Assembly: GCA_000310025.1 (NCBI GenBank)
Contig: FN649734.1
Location: 1,565,749-1,629,748 of the forward strand
DNA length: 64,000 nucleotides
DNA from: Ectocarpus siliculosus
Taxonomy: Eukaryota; Sar; Phaeophyceae; Ectocarpales; Ectocarpaceae
Direction of reading: 5' to 3'
A program made the position numbers and the translations under genes. Of the stretch, positions 11,293-23,900 are shown piece by piece (within the stretch, counting starts at the first letter, position 1; every line of letters begins with the position of its first letter). The notes under the pieces were generated by a model. The model was not told where the DNA came from and made no database searches. It was given only the letters and a program-made list of their open reading frames with translations.

Positions 11293-14200
11293 TGTGCTTG
11301 CAGCATCAGTCGGCGGCCCTGCTTTTTGATCGTGATGATGATGATGATGAGATTTTTACGTGCTCGTTTTGAAAAGCCCTTCGACATTTTATGTGGACCG
11401 AGCCGTGTGATCGCTCTCGCTCCCCTCCCCGCACTTCCGTATATTATTTTTTTCTTCTAAATTTCGTTTTACCCGCCTCACGTACGAGGCGCACGTTATG
11501 CAATGCATGGCTGCTCAAGCATTTTTTTTTGTGTGTGCAGTTTTCTCTCTCCCGCATGGGTCACGAGGTTTGCGAGCATGGCGCCTCGCTAGAATATCAA
11601 GCGAGGTTTGATTTTGGGATCAGTTTATTTTTGTTGCGCCGCGCTCTGTGCTCTCGACATGGGACAGCGCTAGCAGTGCAGAGCGTTAGTAAATCGATAC
11701 TATTACGACTCTGGAGGAAAGATGAAACATGAATGCGTTTCTTTTCTAGTGCACGGGTTGTGGATGATGAGTGAAACCCTATGAAGTGTTTGCCGCGTTC
11801 TTGCTTGACTGGAATTATAACGACGTAACGACGAAACGAAATTAGGCTAAGTCAGTGAAATGCATTGACTGACGGCACGTCGTTCCTGTGCGCAGGGAGA
11901 CCAGTTAAAAGAGGGGGGTCTTTTCTACCGTAATATTTACTTTTGGCATGTATTGGGTGGGGAAGCGGGGGGAGGCCCTGGTGCTCTGGGGCCGACTGAA
12001 GCGAGGCCTCTTCCGGGTGGGCAGTCACTGCTCTGCTCGGCACGGTGCGGTACATGTAACGCACGGTGAGATCGCGCGCCTCTGATAGATGTCATGGGGG
12101 ATTTTCGAGCTGTACGTCGTGTCCCTTTGGGCTCGACGCTGGCACCGCTCTTGGGCGGTGCGAGGAGTTGGAAGTCGCGTTCATCCTCTCTCTCGTAAGG
12201 AGGAGATGTGATTTTTTTTTTTTGTTGGGGTGCGCCGGACGTTTTGCCTGGCCGCTGGTTTGTGTGTGCTGCGGATGCAATCGGGCTCGGAGGGCAGAAA
12301 GAATACTTTAGTCTTTACCTGGCTCGTCGTCGCGTGGCTCATATCACCGTTGACCGCTGCTCTTGCTGTGTGACCTTCCGACCTCTTTTGTCTACTGAAA
12401 CTTCCACTGTAATATAGTATCTACTTGTTTCTCGTCTGCTACTCTGTACCGAGGCGTTTTTGGTTGGGAGTGTTAGGTCATAGGCGTCCCTCGCGAGTCA
12501 AAGAGGCGGGGGGGGGGCATGTAGGCTGGGTTCGTTTGTGGATGTCAGGCGTGGTGCCGAGCGTGTGTTTTTTTTCCCGCCTTTTTGCACGTTGTACATG
12601 ATGAGCGAGCTCCGGGAGGGAAGGGGTAAAACCACTTGGGGCCACGGGGCGTGCGTGTTTTGTGGTGTATCCGCTCTAGTGGGAAGCTAAACTGCTGGTA
12701 GTAGGAGTGCCACAGTCAAGCGGGTGTGTCATGTGTTGACTCGATTTCCGGGTGCCTGCAGGCTTCCCTTGTCTGTAGCTTTCCATGTCGTCAGTAATTT
12801 TTTTTCTGGCCTTGCATGTCAACCAAGAAAAATTGTTGTCTCTCTTCCTTTCTCTCTGCCTTGCACACGAACTTCCCTCACGAGATTCTGCATCTCACGG
12901 GATTCTGCATGTTCAGAGCATAGTCCATCTGTGTCGGCGAGTGGTTGGAATTGGTGTTTTTTTTATTTTTTCTTTCTCAATATGTAGGGTTCGTCGGGGG
13001 TGTGTAGCTAGCCATCGATTTTTTGTTTTCCCTCCGCTCGCTCGAAGAGGGTGCGGGAGAGCAAAGAGGGTGGTGCTAGATATAGAGGCCGAAACGGTGT
13101 GTACAGTAGAAGACACCCCCAGGACACGACCGAGGATAGCTGTACTTTGTACCGGGAAGCAAGGAGTAGGTGACGAGCCGGTTTCGTTGCTTGGTGTCTA
13201 CCGCGCTTGGGGGGCTCGGCGAATATCGTTTTTTTGGCGGTGCGGTAGTCATCGAGAGTGGGGTCTTTCAGGATGTGGCCCCGGCGGGTGTAGGAACAGT
13301 GAGCGATGAAGGATTCGGCCACTATACTTGTAGCTTGTACGCTTACACGGGCGGCAAAGAGTCTTGGTTGCCTGCTGCGTCTCGGCGGTTGCGTGTCGTC
13401 TGCGTTGGAAACCCGTTGCGTGAAAGCGTGTTTGCTCTGTCCCCCGGGAAATTGCATCGCTTTCTGTTCCTGCTCACCGCTGTCGGAGGGCGAGGGGCAA
13501 CGCCGAATCATTTGCTCATGAAATGTACTGCTGCACACTCGTCGGGCGCTTGCGCTGGGGCTCGTCTGCTTCCGGTGCGAGCGACACAGCAGTTCGTTCG
13601 ATGGTTTTCGAGCGGAGAAGGGGTAGAGGTATCCGGTTCGAGTGGGAGCTGTACCCTGTACAGCATCATGAGACATTTGTCGTGTTCGCTGGCCGTCCTT
13701 GAGCAGGAGGACGTCGGTCGGTGGCCCCTGTTTGGTTGTGCTGTGAGGCTGGCTCAGTTTCTGAGTTCCATCATGTTTTTTCGTCGGCGGGGTGGGATGT
13801 GTTGAGATTGTTGCTGAGGGGGCGGGGGGGGGGTCCCGCAGGATATTTTATTCCCAGGTGAGCGTGCCCCGCAGGCGAATGAAGGAGAGCGTGAGGGCGG
13901 CAACAGCTTGCGGCACTGATTTGTCGGCGCCGTTGTCCTTTCTCCCGTTTCACGGACGACATGCAGCGTCGCATGTGCCCGGCTATTTGTTTAGCTGTTC
14001 GATGTTGTATTCGGGCTCAACATACCCATGCGCGTTGTTATTGTCTGTGCGACTGCTTGCTGGCGTTGCGAGGAGAGCGTTTTTGGTGGTAGTCTATTCT
14101 GTCTTTTTGGGGTTATTTTTGTATGTTCTCGCCGTGTCTTCGACACCAATTGGGGTCGGAGCTGGACCCAAATGAACTTACCTGTACAAGTAGACGCATC

Positions 14201-16004
14201 TCATTTACTACTCGGATCGGTATCAAGAATGGGGTATCAAGGTCTTTGGTGCGCCTGTGCATTGAAGCACCCACTAGATATTTTGTGTAGGTGGCGGTTG
14301 CCTTTCGTCGCGGCCTATCGGATTTTGAAGAGGCCCCAATAGTGTGGTTCGGGATGGAGAAGATGTTCGGGTTGTGGCTGCAGACGGGCGTACTCTCTTC
14401 TCGTTGGGGGGGGGGACAGACTACTTCGTTCCCGTGTGCCATCTTCTTTGTGCGCGTTGCCATGGGCACTCGCTTTCTTCCAGAAAGGGAAGCCGTGCTC
14501 TCTCCGCTTTCCGGGTGTCTGCGGGTATGGCGCGGGCCCGCCGCGCGCCACTTGCGTACTTGCTTGTTTGTTTGTGGTCGTCCAACCACGCTTTCTTTTA
14601 GTCTCCTGAGGGACGTGGATCCGTGTATTGAACGGGTATGCTCGGGATGTTGGTTGTTGCCGTTGTTGTTATTATTGTTGTTGCTGTTGTTGTCATCATC
14701 GATGTTAAACAAGCTTCTTTGCTCGCCTTATTTTTCTTGTTTCTTCGGATCTTGCGTGAGAAAAAAACAGTTAGTTTCGGAGTGGAGAAGGTGGCGAAAA
14801 GCTGCAGTATCAACGAAAAAAAAAGGAGGGTGTGCTGGTTGGTGGTAATGGTATCTAGTGGTGAGAGTGAGGCAAGAAGAAGCAACGAGAGACCACGAAA
14901 GAGCGTGCTCCTGTGCCGGCCCCCTGTTACACCGCCCGCGGCGTGCTCTTGGCAGTGGGTTCACCTGCCGCCTGAGGTTTGCTTAGTGGAAATGGAAAAG
15001 TAACGTCTGTCGTTGTGAGGAGTTTTGTTCCTTTTTGAAGGACATGGGAGAAAGTGCTCTCAGTGTTTACTGGTGGGGTCAACTGTTGTGTTGCGTCGCT
15101 GAAATAATCTGATTGGCTATCTGTCCAGTTGTCGTCGTGTCATTGTCCGGTGCGGGGGTGAGGCAGCGCCTTGGAAAGCTACCACCCTGTAGTCCTAGTC
15201 TCTTGCGTGACGGTTTGGTGAATCTTGAATTCTTCTGTCGTTCCGACATGTTTGGTGTCGTTGCCGATTCCGAAGGTCGGCGGGTATTGTAGTATTGAGA
15301 CCACTGGTGGTTTAACTTTGGTCTGAATTGGCTTAAGATTTGGGTCTTGCTTGGGCGTGCTTGCCTCGTGGGTGCATGTGCGTTTTGTTGTTGCACCGCG
15401 CGGACTCTGCTGCTTGTAGTAGTCGTCGTCCTCGTGGTCACAACCCGCGCCCGAACGCGGCGCAATTAAATGCTACCATTTAGGAAACACCTCACCTGGA
15501 TGCCCATTATTTACATGGGTGGGTCTTTGGTCCGTTTTTGATCACTTTTTCCCCCCGAGAATGACATGAAGATTGTTTTCGAAAACATACATGTCTTCCT
15601 TCTGGACGTCACGTTTTACATCGCTTCGGCGTGGTTGTGGACACGCCAGTAGGGGTGCCACACGAAAATGAGGAAAATGCCTCGCAGAGGATTGTATTTC
15701 TCCTCGACCTTTCTTTCTTCTGCGGTGTTTGGCATATTGTTGCTGTTGGGGAGGATCATCAGCCGTTCCTTGTCCTTTTCCTCGTCAACCCGTCACGTTG
15801 AAACATGCAACCAATCCCGGCAGCGCTAAGAGACAGAAATCAGTGCAACTTACGGTGTGACTTTACGCCGAGTTTCGATGTTGCCCTCCACGCAAACGCT
15901 GCCTTCGTACAGTTCTGAAGCTTCATCTTTCAATATCCGTGGAACTTTTATTCGCATAGCCCACCCCTTGCCCGACCCTGTCTCAAATGCCGATCTCGAG
16001 CTAC

Positions 16005-16141
16005 AGTGTAAATCTCGTGGCGCCTCGAGTATGGTTCGGTGTGGAATCGCAAACCATGAGCCGTCCCCGAGTTTGAGCAGCTTCCGCCTCCTGTGGCCGG
16101 CAAGAGTCGACCTTGACTGTTCCTTGCCCTGTTTCGCCATG
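16005..16141 (+). repeat. Dispersed repeat R3, copy 1
   Basis: The segment starts with AGTGTAAATCTCGTGGCGCC and ends near TTTCGCCATG. It is matched in the same orientation by 17003-17135 over its full length, with scattered substitutions. It has no convincing coding potential and probably belongs to a dispersed repeat. Confidence 0.7.
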
Positions 16142-17002
16142 GGAACGGCCGGTTGAACAGCGAAAGAGGGTCCTGCGTGCTGCGCGCCACAATCACTTTT
16201 TATTTATTTTTTGCGTTTGTTCTTGAGTGACCATTGTACACATGCGGCTGCTGCTGCGGTTGCTGCTGTTGTGCTCGGAATGTGGTTCGCGTTGTTCTGG
16301 AGCCCTACCGGCGAAAAACATCGTCGCCGCTCTGAACCGCTGGAAGCTGTCACACAGCACTACATGTGCGGCGAACCGTAGGGGCCATGTGCATTGATTG
16401 CTTGACGGAAAGAGGCGGCGCCCATCGCCTCACATGCAGCAACCGGGTACGTACACTCCTACTCAGCAAGATGCAAAACGATTGCCATTGACGTTCGACA
16501 TTATTGGGACCCTAACGGCAAAAATGCAACAGAGAGAGAGAGGTAGACTAAAGGAAGGGAGACTCGAGAAGACAAGGCATGAACTCTAGAGAAGACACCC
16601 ACTCTCGTCCCTCTGGCCCACCGCAGACTTGAATACGTGTAACGAACGGCGACATCCGCCGATGTGCGCTCAGCAACAACTAACACGACGAAAGAAAAAT
16701 AGTCTAGTCGTCGTTTCCGAACTGCTGTGGAGATACTGTAAGTTGGTGGAGACTTTCTTTCTTTTCTGGTATGAAGTGGCAACAAAGAACACGACTACTG
16801 GTATCTGTCTGTGTAGACTAGAAGCACGACGGACGAACTATTATCTCAATGCGCTTGCTTGCCGTCGCGATAGATGCGCACCGCTACCGCTATACGAACG
16901 AGCAGACTGTTTCATTGTTTTGGGGTCCTCCACTCACCCAACCCACCCATGAATTTTGTTTTTTGTGTTTCCCTGCCGACTAACAACCTCGGCTTCTTCT
17001 GC

Positions 17003-17135
17003 AGTGTAAATTTCATGGCGCCTCAAGTATGGTTCCGTAGGGAATTGCAAATCACGACCCCTCCCCGACTTTGAGTATAGCTTCAACCTCCTGTGGTGGA
17101 TAAGACCGACGTCAAACTCTGTCTGTGTCGCCATG
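17003..17135 (+). repeat. Dispersed repeat R3, copy 2
   Basis: Same-orientation partner of 16005-16141, with blocks such as AGTGTAAATTTCATGGCGCC, CAAGTATGGTTCCGTAGG, CTCCTGTGG and GTCGCCATG. The copies are about 1 kb apart and their flanks are not similar, which argues for two insertions rather than one tandem duplication. Confidence 0.7.
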
Positions 17136-18330
17136 TGGCCATCCACGAACAGCAAGCAGTTGGAGAGTCACAACAAAGAGGGCCCGCTTCGCCACCAAGA
17201 AGACAGTTTTTTTTTTTATTCTTCTACAGCTGGACATGATGCTACCATGTATCGGGTACAGCTGTGGTTGAGCTTGAGAGATAGGGTCTACGGCAGCATA
17301 ATATTATGTGCGAGGAGTTAACGCCTTCCTCGCGTAACGATGCGCATCTCCCACGGCAAGCAGAATGAAGTACGTCATCATGACGTTTTTTCTTGTGACT
17401 ACAAGTTCAAGTTCGCCGGGCGCCGGAGAGAGAGACTAAACTTCTACTACAATACGTACCAGTTCGTGTACCCGGGTACTGCATGTTGTGAGGTAGTGGG
17501 TGCTGCCCCTGCTGTTTGTTGCGGTACATGGAAAGCTCCCGGTGGGTCAGAGCGGCAAGGGGGCCTTGTTTCTTCACTTGTTTCTTAGCTCTGCTCTCCT
17601 CTACTTCTTTGTTTCCTGTGGTTGGCGGTCTCTCTTTATGTATCGCCCTTCGTTCTTGCTTGCAAGAAACTGTGAGGATCTAAACTGGCTGAGTCTGGCT
17701 GTTCTTAGGGTCCCCCGCCCACCCACGACCCACCTGTCGGTTTGATTCGTGGTCTCCAATATTTTCAGCAGTAGTTAGTTGTCTACTGAAGGACATGCGC
17801 TGCTACTGCTGCGTCCGTCCATGGGTGGGTGCAACAGAAGAGCCCCGGGGAATGGTGGCCTTCTGACCTGATCGCAGAGAGAGAGAGGTTCCTGCCACTG
17901 CCACAATACGACTCATATTAAATGTCCATGACGGGGAACGCGCACTACGCCTCTTCTTTTTTCTTTTTTCCCTCTCTCCCGTCCGTTTCTTTCGTTTCGG
18001 AGAGGAAACCTACTGCTGTGAAAAGCGCATCTTCTGAGGTCCGCATTCATTTAGTCCCGGATTCTTTCCCAGCGTGCGGAGAGCGCGTTCTGGTGTGTTC
18101 TCCTTTTCATTCGGGTGTGACGTGCGTACTACATGTATGTATGTAAACTACAGAAAAATATCAACTAGATGATTGGCGGCATTCTTGAAAGCATGGAGTC
18201 CCTCGGCACCAAAAAGTGCATGCGCATGGATGGATGGGCGTAGTGAGAAGTGCCGGTCGAAGACTGACGTTTTTTTCGGGTGCGCGCGAGGTCGCCTCTA
18301 TTTTTCTTTTGCTTTTTTTCTTTGTTGTCC

Positions 18331-18600
18331 AGTCTATAGGCTACTACCTCGCATAGCGTATTGAAGCGAGCGGGGGGTCCTAGACTAATCTGTCGTTGAC
18401 TCGCGGACCCTTCTTAGGCTCAATTTTATTTTCGTGTAACTTTTCTGGGTAGGTTAGTTAGCCTGTGACCACGGCGGGGATCGACGGCGTCAAGTGTCAG
18501 ACTATATCATACATAGTAGTACGGACAGACGAAGAAGGTACTGGGTAGAGACAGCAGAACGAACGGGACTGTAACTGATTGTGAAGACAACAACAACGGA
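18331..18600 (+). mobile_element. SINE-like repeat R2, copy 1
   Basis: Colinear with 48183-48448. Shared blocks in order: ACCTCGCATAGCG, ATCTGTCGTTGA, GACTTGCGGACCC-like, GTGTGACCACGG-like, ATCGACGGCGTC-like, GAAGGTACTGGGTAGAGA and GTGAAGACAACAACAAC. Both copies end in an AAC repeat (short here, long in the partner), which resembles the simple-repeat tail of a SINE. I did not find a clear Pol III A/B box, so the class is tentative. Confidence 0.55.
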
Positions 18601-18819
18601 ACTCCTGGGTTCGTTCATGGATAGTTTTTGCAGCACTTATGAAGTATTAGCGAATAAAACGACTTCTTCATGGATGGGTATAATGAGAGGTTTCAATTCA
18701 ACTACTAAAGAAATACAAAAACTTACTGGAGTATGGAGGGTGCTCCTTGTTCTTATGCATGGCATGTACCGGCAGGAGGTGACATAATATATCGCATCAT
18801 CGATATTCACAGCTAATAA

Positions 18820-18990
18820 TGTTAGTCCACGACGACGAGGATGTCAAACGATAGGTTTGTTTCGGAAAGCTATCGGTGCCAACGCCGCCCGGCCACGCCA
18901 CGCTTTCTGCTGTGGAGTAATCGAGCTTTGAAAATAAAAAAAAATGTTCAGGGGGTGTGCAAGGGGTGTGACATCTTATGTCATCTACTC
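18820..18990 (+). mobile_element. R1-related repeat, copy c
   Basis: Carries the R1 blocks CCACGACGACGAGGATG, TTTCGGAAAGCTATCG, CCAACGCCGCCCGGCC and AATCGAGCTTTGAAAA, followed by CAGGGGGTGTG, which matches the outer terminal repeat of copy a. It is intergenic, downstream of copy A of the glycosyltransferase gene. Confidence 0.5.
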
Positions 18991-19790
18991 TGTGTACAGA
19001 ACTCTTGTCGTCCTCGGCGGGCGAGCGTGTCGCGGTGTGCGCCCTCGACTTCATTAACCGCTAAAAAACTGGAAAGCTTCAGACAGGTAACGCGACGATA
19101 CTCGTCGAGTTGCTATCACAATAGTTACCATCACCGTTGGGGCGAATAGTTTCGTTCAACGACCACGTGCCGCACTTGGACTTATGAAAAAGCGTTGCCA
19201 CCATGAATCATCAGGGAGAGATTTGTCAGAGTCTGACAGACTTTCACAAGCACACACACACCCAGTTCATGGCAGATAGAAGTGTTGTGTGTTTTCAACC
19301 GCACGAAGGCTGACGTCTTTTCATTGGTGAGTCGGTCAGCGCGGTCAATGCAAACAATGAAGATACACATACGCGCGCTCGGCTTCTTTGCTGCATCTAT
19401 CTGGATATTGTCAGGATGTCGCATCTTACCTCAAAGAGTAATGCGACGCGTGATATTGGTAGATAGCAAAGAAGATGCCCCCCACCGCACTCTATATTTA
19501 GCCTCGTTCGGCCGCGAAGTCGAAAAGCGCACACATGCATTGATTGTTTCAAGCAAATGTCAAGCTAATAAAAGCAAATTGATCTCAAGGGCGCTAAGAC
19601 CATTGTCGAAGAAAGCAGGTGGAAAGCAGTAACGAAGAAGCGACCGCCAAGTGTCTACACAAAGAAATGTTAGAAAGACCACACAAGACAACATGAACTC
19701 CGTGTTGTATGGAAGACGTTCCCGTCCAAAGCTACATGCATGTCGCCTTACAAGGACAGCTTGAAAACAACAGACTCCTCCTTTTTTTTA

Positions 19791-19928
19791 GGTCCACAGA
19801 CAAAAATACCTCCCTCAAAAAAGTATCGTTCAAGAAACTTCACAACCGACTCCCCCTTTGGTCCACAGAAAAAAGGTCCTCCCTCAAAAAAGTATCGTTT
19901 AAGAAACTTCAAGCCCCAGAACTTTAAC
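19791..19928. repeat. 69-base tandem repeat, two units
   Basis: Units start at 19791 and 19860, each with GGTCCACAGA. They share CTCCCTCAAAAAAGTATCGTT and AAGAAACTTCA with a few substitutions. The repeat lies about 100 bases beyond the stop of the minus-strand gene ending at 20025, probably in its 3' UTR. Confidence 0.85.
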
Positions 19929-20024
19929 AGAAGCTCAACTACTAGTGGGTACATAGCGTACGATCCCTTCGGGATGAGGAGAAAACCAAGGTTGGGTTCG
20001 GTGGTGCGGACGCTTTCTTTCTGT

Positions 20025-20937
20025 CTAGGGGTCCTGAGCCTTGATTCCCCAGTCGTACATCCCTCGTCTGGAGATATCCACCCCCTCTTCGGTCACTCGC
20101 AGTTCGTACGACCGATCTGTTCGGCGAAACCCAAACCAAGATGGCCCAGACTTCCGGAGCACGACGGTCCCGTCGACCGATACTTCCTGCGCAGGAAGGT
20201 ATACACGTATGGGGTTCCGCACACAAAGACGGGTTGAGAGGGGCGGGGTCGGGGTTTTAGTTTTAGGGGACATTATTTTCTGTGCATGTTGAGGGGGGGA
20301 GATTTTGTGTGCGCCATTGATTTGCTCATGTACCACCACACCTAAAATGTATTAGCAAAGGCTGTCAAAGGAGGGGGAGGGAGCGCACCGGGGTGAAAAC
20401 TAGTTGACCGGATGACGGAGGGGACACGGCAGGGTGCATGGATGAAGTGGCCAACAATTCCACTCATTTGAACCATATCATGGACAGACCTCGGGATCGA
20501 CCCCAACCGACGCACGTTTTACATTCCACCATTCACCCTGCTACTACAGCGGCTACAAGTCTTGCTGTCCTCCAACGTACCAGGCCGCCCTTCTTGGTGA
20601 TGGAGAGCGTCGCCTCGCCCACGTGCGCCTCCGCGTGCTCCCTCGCCCTTCTCCTGAGGAAGCCGTGCTTCCCGAAGGGCAAGAAGCCCATGAGGGTTGC
20701 CACCTTTCCCCTCCGGAGGGTCTGGCCCTCGAGAGCCGCTTTCTTCTTCTCGAGCCTAGCCGCAATGTTCTCGGATCGAAGCGCTCGGACTTTGGACATT
20801 TTCCTCGCGTTGGCCGTGGGCAGGGTCCGGTTCTTCTGCGGCACCGGACCGGTGGTGTTGCCGTCGGCGTCCCGCGGAGCCTTCCCGACAGCCGTTGCGA
20901 GGATGACGGAGCCGTCGGTGGGGGAGGCGTAAGCCAT
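20025..20937 (-). CDS. Two-exon hypothetical protein, 172 residues
   Basis: Exon 1 is 20581-20937 and exon 2 is 20025-20186, on the minus strand. The donor after KKGGL is GTACGT and the acceptor ends GCGCAG; both are phase 0, leaving a 394-base intron and 173 codons including TAG. Codons end strongly in C or G, which supports translation. Exon 1 encodes a basic, probably helical segment (Lys/Arg-rich, about residues 45-105); exon 2 encodes a short region with WFGFRR and ends in KAQDP. There is no signal peptide or membrane helix. I do not recognise the family. The start is the first ATG in frame. Confidence 0.6.
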
Positions 20938-23900
20938 GGCTGTCCTGGCCGGATTTGATACGCGCACACGACAAACGTCTCGCCTCTATCCGAGCTCCTG
21001 GCCACACCGATCCCTGCCCCCCTGCCTGCCCGGCCGCGCCTTGTCTTCTCCACGCCATTTCAACTGTGTGGCTAACCGAACTGCGATTATAACCAAGCCC
21101 ATCCATTTCCCATCCTCTTTCTTATCGTACCGCGTCGTCTCCATCCGAGCTCCCAGTTGAGCCAATCCCATACTCCCCACCTACGTAATAGGTAATCATT
21201 CCAATCAACCAGATTGGCAGCACCCATTTCTCAGCCCTTCCGCCACGTCCCCCCGGATATCCATCTCCGCGTCAACCGACCTCATAGCAACACCGATACG
21301 TTGCCCATCCTCTCACGCGCACTCCATTCCAACCCCGTGGTGCGGTGGCACCCAACGTGGCGATGTGACGTTGTGGGTGGTAGTCGTTCATGTCATAGTT
21401 GAGTAAAAAGTACAACTGTGTTGAAGGGAGTGAAGCGATCCCAGCGAAAGCTCCTACTCTGCGTGACCGTAGCGCCAGAATGTGAGTAAGTACAGTAATC
21501 ACATGCATATGAACTGAGAAGGTAGCGTGCTGCGGAACTCAAATTGGAGTGAAGAATGAGCGGCTACAACTCATTCCAAACAAAGTGAAAAGTCTGTGGA
21601 ATGAAACTTGAGTGAGGACACATCGCACGTCATTCAGTATTTTCAAGTGAATGGGTAAGTCGATAGGAAGAAGAGTGAAAAGCTGTCAAGACCTCCCCCC
21701 GTTACCGTGATTACATTCACAAGTGCCGTACTCTGTCGGTGAGACATTCATTCTCCTTCATCAAAATTACGCCGAGGGTCGAAACATCCAGCGTCATATG
21801 TGGCGCATGTAAGCGGAACATCGGCGGTGGCTGGAGACGTCAAATGTGGAACATCCACCCCTAACCGTGAAGCACTCAACTGCAGCATGGGAAGGAATGC
21901 GAGAGGTGTTCGGCTGGCATGATCGAGGCACCCAACACACTCCAAACTTCATGCGTCATAGCTTCAATGAGCACAGACGGACTTTGAGTCGATCCGTACA
22001 GGCTTGTCGGGGGTGAGGTTGGGGGGGCTCTCAAGAAGAAGGTTAGGATAACTAACTTCTGTGGAGAAGGTGAGGCATTCCCTGAGGCTACGTGAGCTTT
22101 CCTGACCCTCGCACGTTCTCACTCCGCTCCTCACGAGCCTTTGTACGCCTTCACTCAAATACTGATTATGTAGCTCAATTCGATCCGTGATTCATGCATC
22201 CACAAAATGTTGGCGACTGTGTTGTTCGATCCCGACACGGAGGCCGAGGCGGTCGTCGCGTTGGTGAGACGAGGAACGCATTTAGGACTACTGCTGTGAC
22301 ATACGAAGCCTACATCCGTCCGAATTTTCCTGTTTCTGTCGAGGTTTTCACTCTATCGAGACATTTTTCTCAGTCTGTAAGGATGGATGCCGAATGGGAC
22401 ATGCCGTACCATACCCACATCGAGGTCTACAGAACACCGCCCGCAACTGAAACGTCACTCTCTCTCAATTCTTCGCCCACACTCTTGTTCATGAGGCCCT
22501 GATAGTGACCTGTATGACACGGTTGACGATATTTCCCACCCACCACTGTGCATAAATAGGTCCCATTTTCGAACACGTTTTGGTGAGACATTCCCTCTTC
22601 TTTCCACACGAAAAGCGCCACTCCAAGAATTGCCAGTAGTCAAAGACGGGATGACGTTCACGGAGATAACGAGTGTCCAGCGTCATACGTGGCGCTTGTC
22701 GACGCAAGATTAACAGTGGCTAACATGTGAAGATGTAGGCTCGAGGTACCCAACAACACCCAGCCCTCGGAGCAGTTAGAATGAATGCAACTAGACCACA
22801 GGTGTACAAGGTCTCACCGGAGAGTGGATGAAAGTGACCCTGAGGAAGAACAGGTGAAAGTCCGTGGATTGATGAGGGGAGCTGTTTCCCCGACAAGTGC
22901 CAGCTGGAATGAAACGTAGCTGAGGGAGGAGGAGTGGGAGAGCAGCGTCAGCTGGAATGGAAAGCAACGCAGGGGTGGAAATCAGCTCAGGCTGGAATGG
23001 AGAATGGAACGGAGCCCGCAGGAGTATTATGGAGCACATCGCACAACGTGGCCCTTGGGTCAAGTGAACAAGCGTCTATCAAACTCTTGCCGCAGGAGCA
23101 GCGAGGCAGCAGAATGAGAACTCTGTGAGACCTTTCTCTTTTGGGGGCCCCAGAAAACCGAACCAAGACATCCCAACCAACGCGCCTCCAGGGCGGCACA
23201 ACAGGAACCTAAATACACACGTAGATCAGGGAGATGTTCCGAATTCTTCCGTGCACAATAAACTGGTACAGTTTGTTCGGTCTTCGACAACAAACTTTCA
23301 TATTTCTTGGCCTCCGAACCTGGCCAATCCTTTGTATCCCTCTCTCTGAGTCCACCTACTAGTCTACTGATGTTGTGCAGTTCTGCTATGCACGCCTGTC
23401 CAGCAGGCCTTCTCCTTGCACATGAACTCTTCGAGAAAGTGACCACTCCAAAATCTACTCTCCATTCTGATACCCCGAAATACAGGAAAAAAAATGCCTC
23501 TGGCATATTCGACGGTTTCAATAAACAGTAGTCTGCCTCGGCTATATCTGCCTCACCAAACTTTCCATTTTTGAGATATTCGACATTCATTGTGGAAGTC
23601 AGTGGTGATGCGAATTTGGCCTTCGAGGGGAGTGTTGTCGATCAAGAGTTCTTCCCGATATCTGCACAAATGGAAACATGTGGTGTCCCGTGGTATAAAA
23701 ATAAGATACTGTCAGGGAGATTCGTGAATGAGAGAGTGGGAGATTGTGGTGAATTAGGGGGCACCGTGTATGTATGAGTTGTATCAAAATTGTTGCATTA
23801 TCGTTAAAAATCCGCAGCTTTTGGCATATCTCGACGAGACGGTTACGACTAGTTGTTTCACGTTCCATTCTGTTTCGGAAAGAAGTTGTCGCACAAAACG

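Larger units (their letters stand above)
11293..20024. other. Non-coding interval between copy A and the next gene
   Basis: No open frame in this interval shows splice-bounded coding structure or a family motif. It begins with the presumed 3' UTR of copy A and contains T-rich and GT-rich low-complexity DNA, a pair of related 135-base segments (16005 and 17003), the SINE-like element at 18331, an R1 copy at 18820 and a 69-base tandem repeat at 19791. The longer open frames (for example around 13.0-13.8 kb) lack coding-like composition. A UTR-rich or regulatory role for the first 1-2 kb is possible but not visible. Confidence 0.5.

Noticed and set aside
13008-13805. Overlapping open frames of 211 and 222 codons downstream of copy A
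   Set aside because: Composition is not codon-like and no splice-bounded exon or motif was found.
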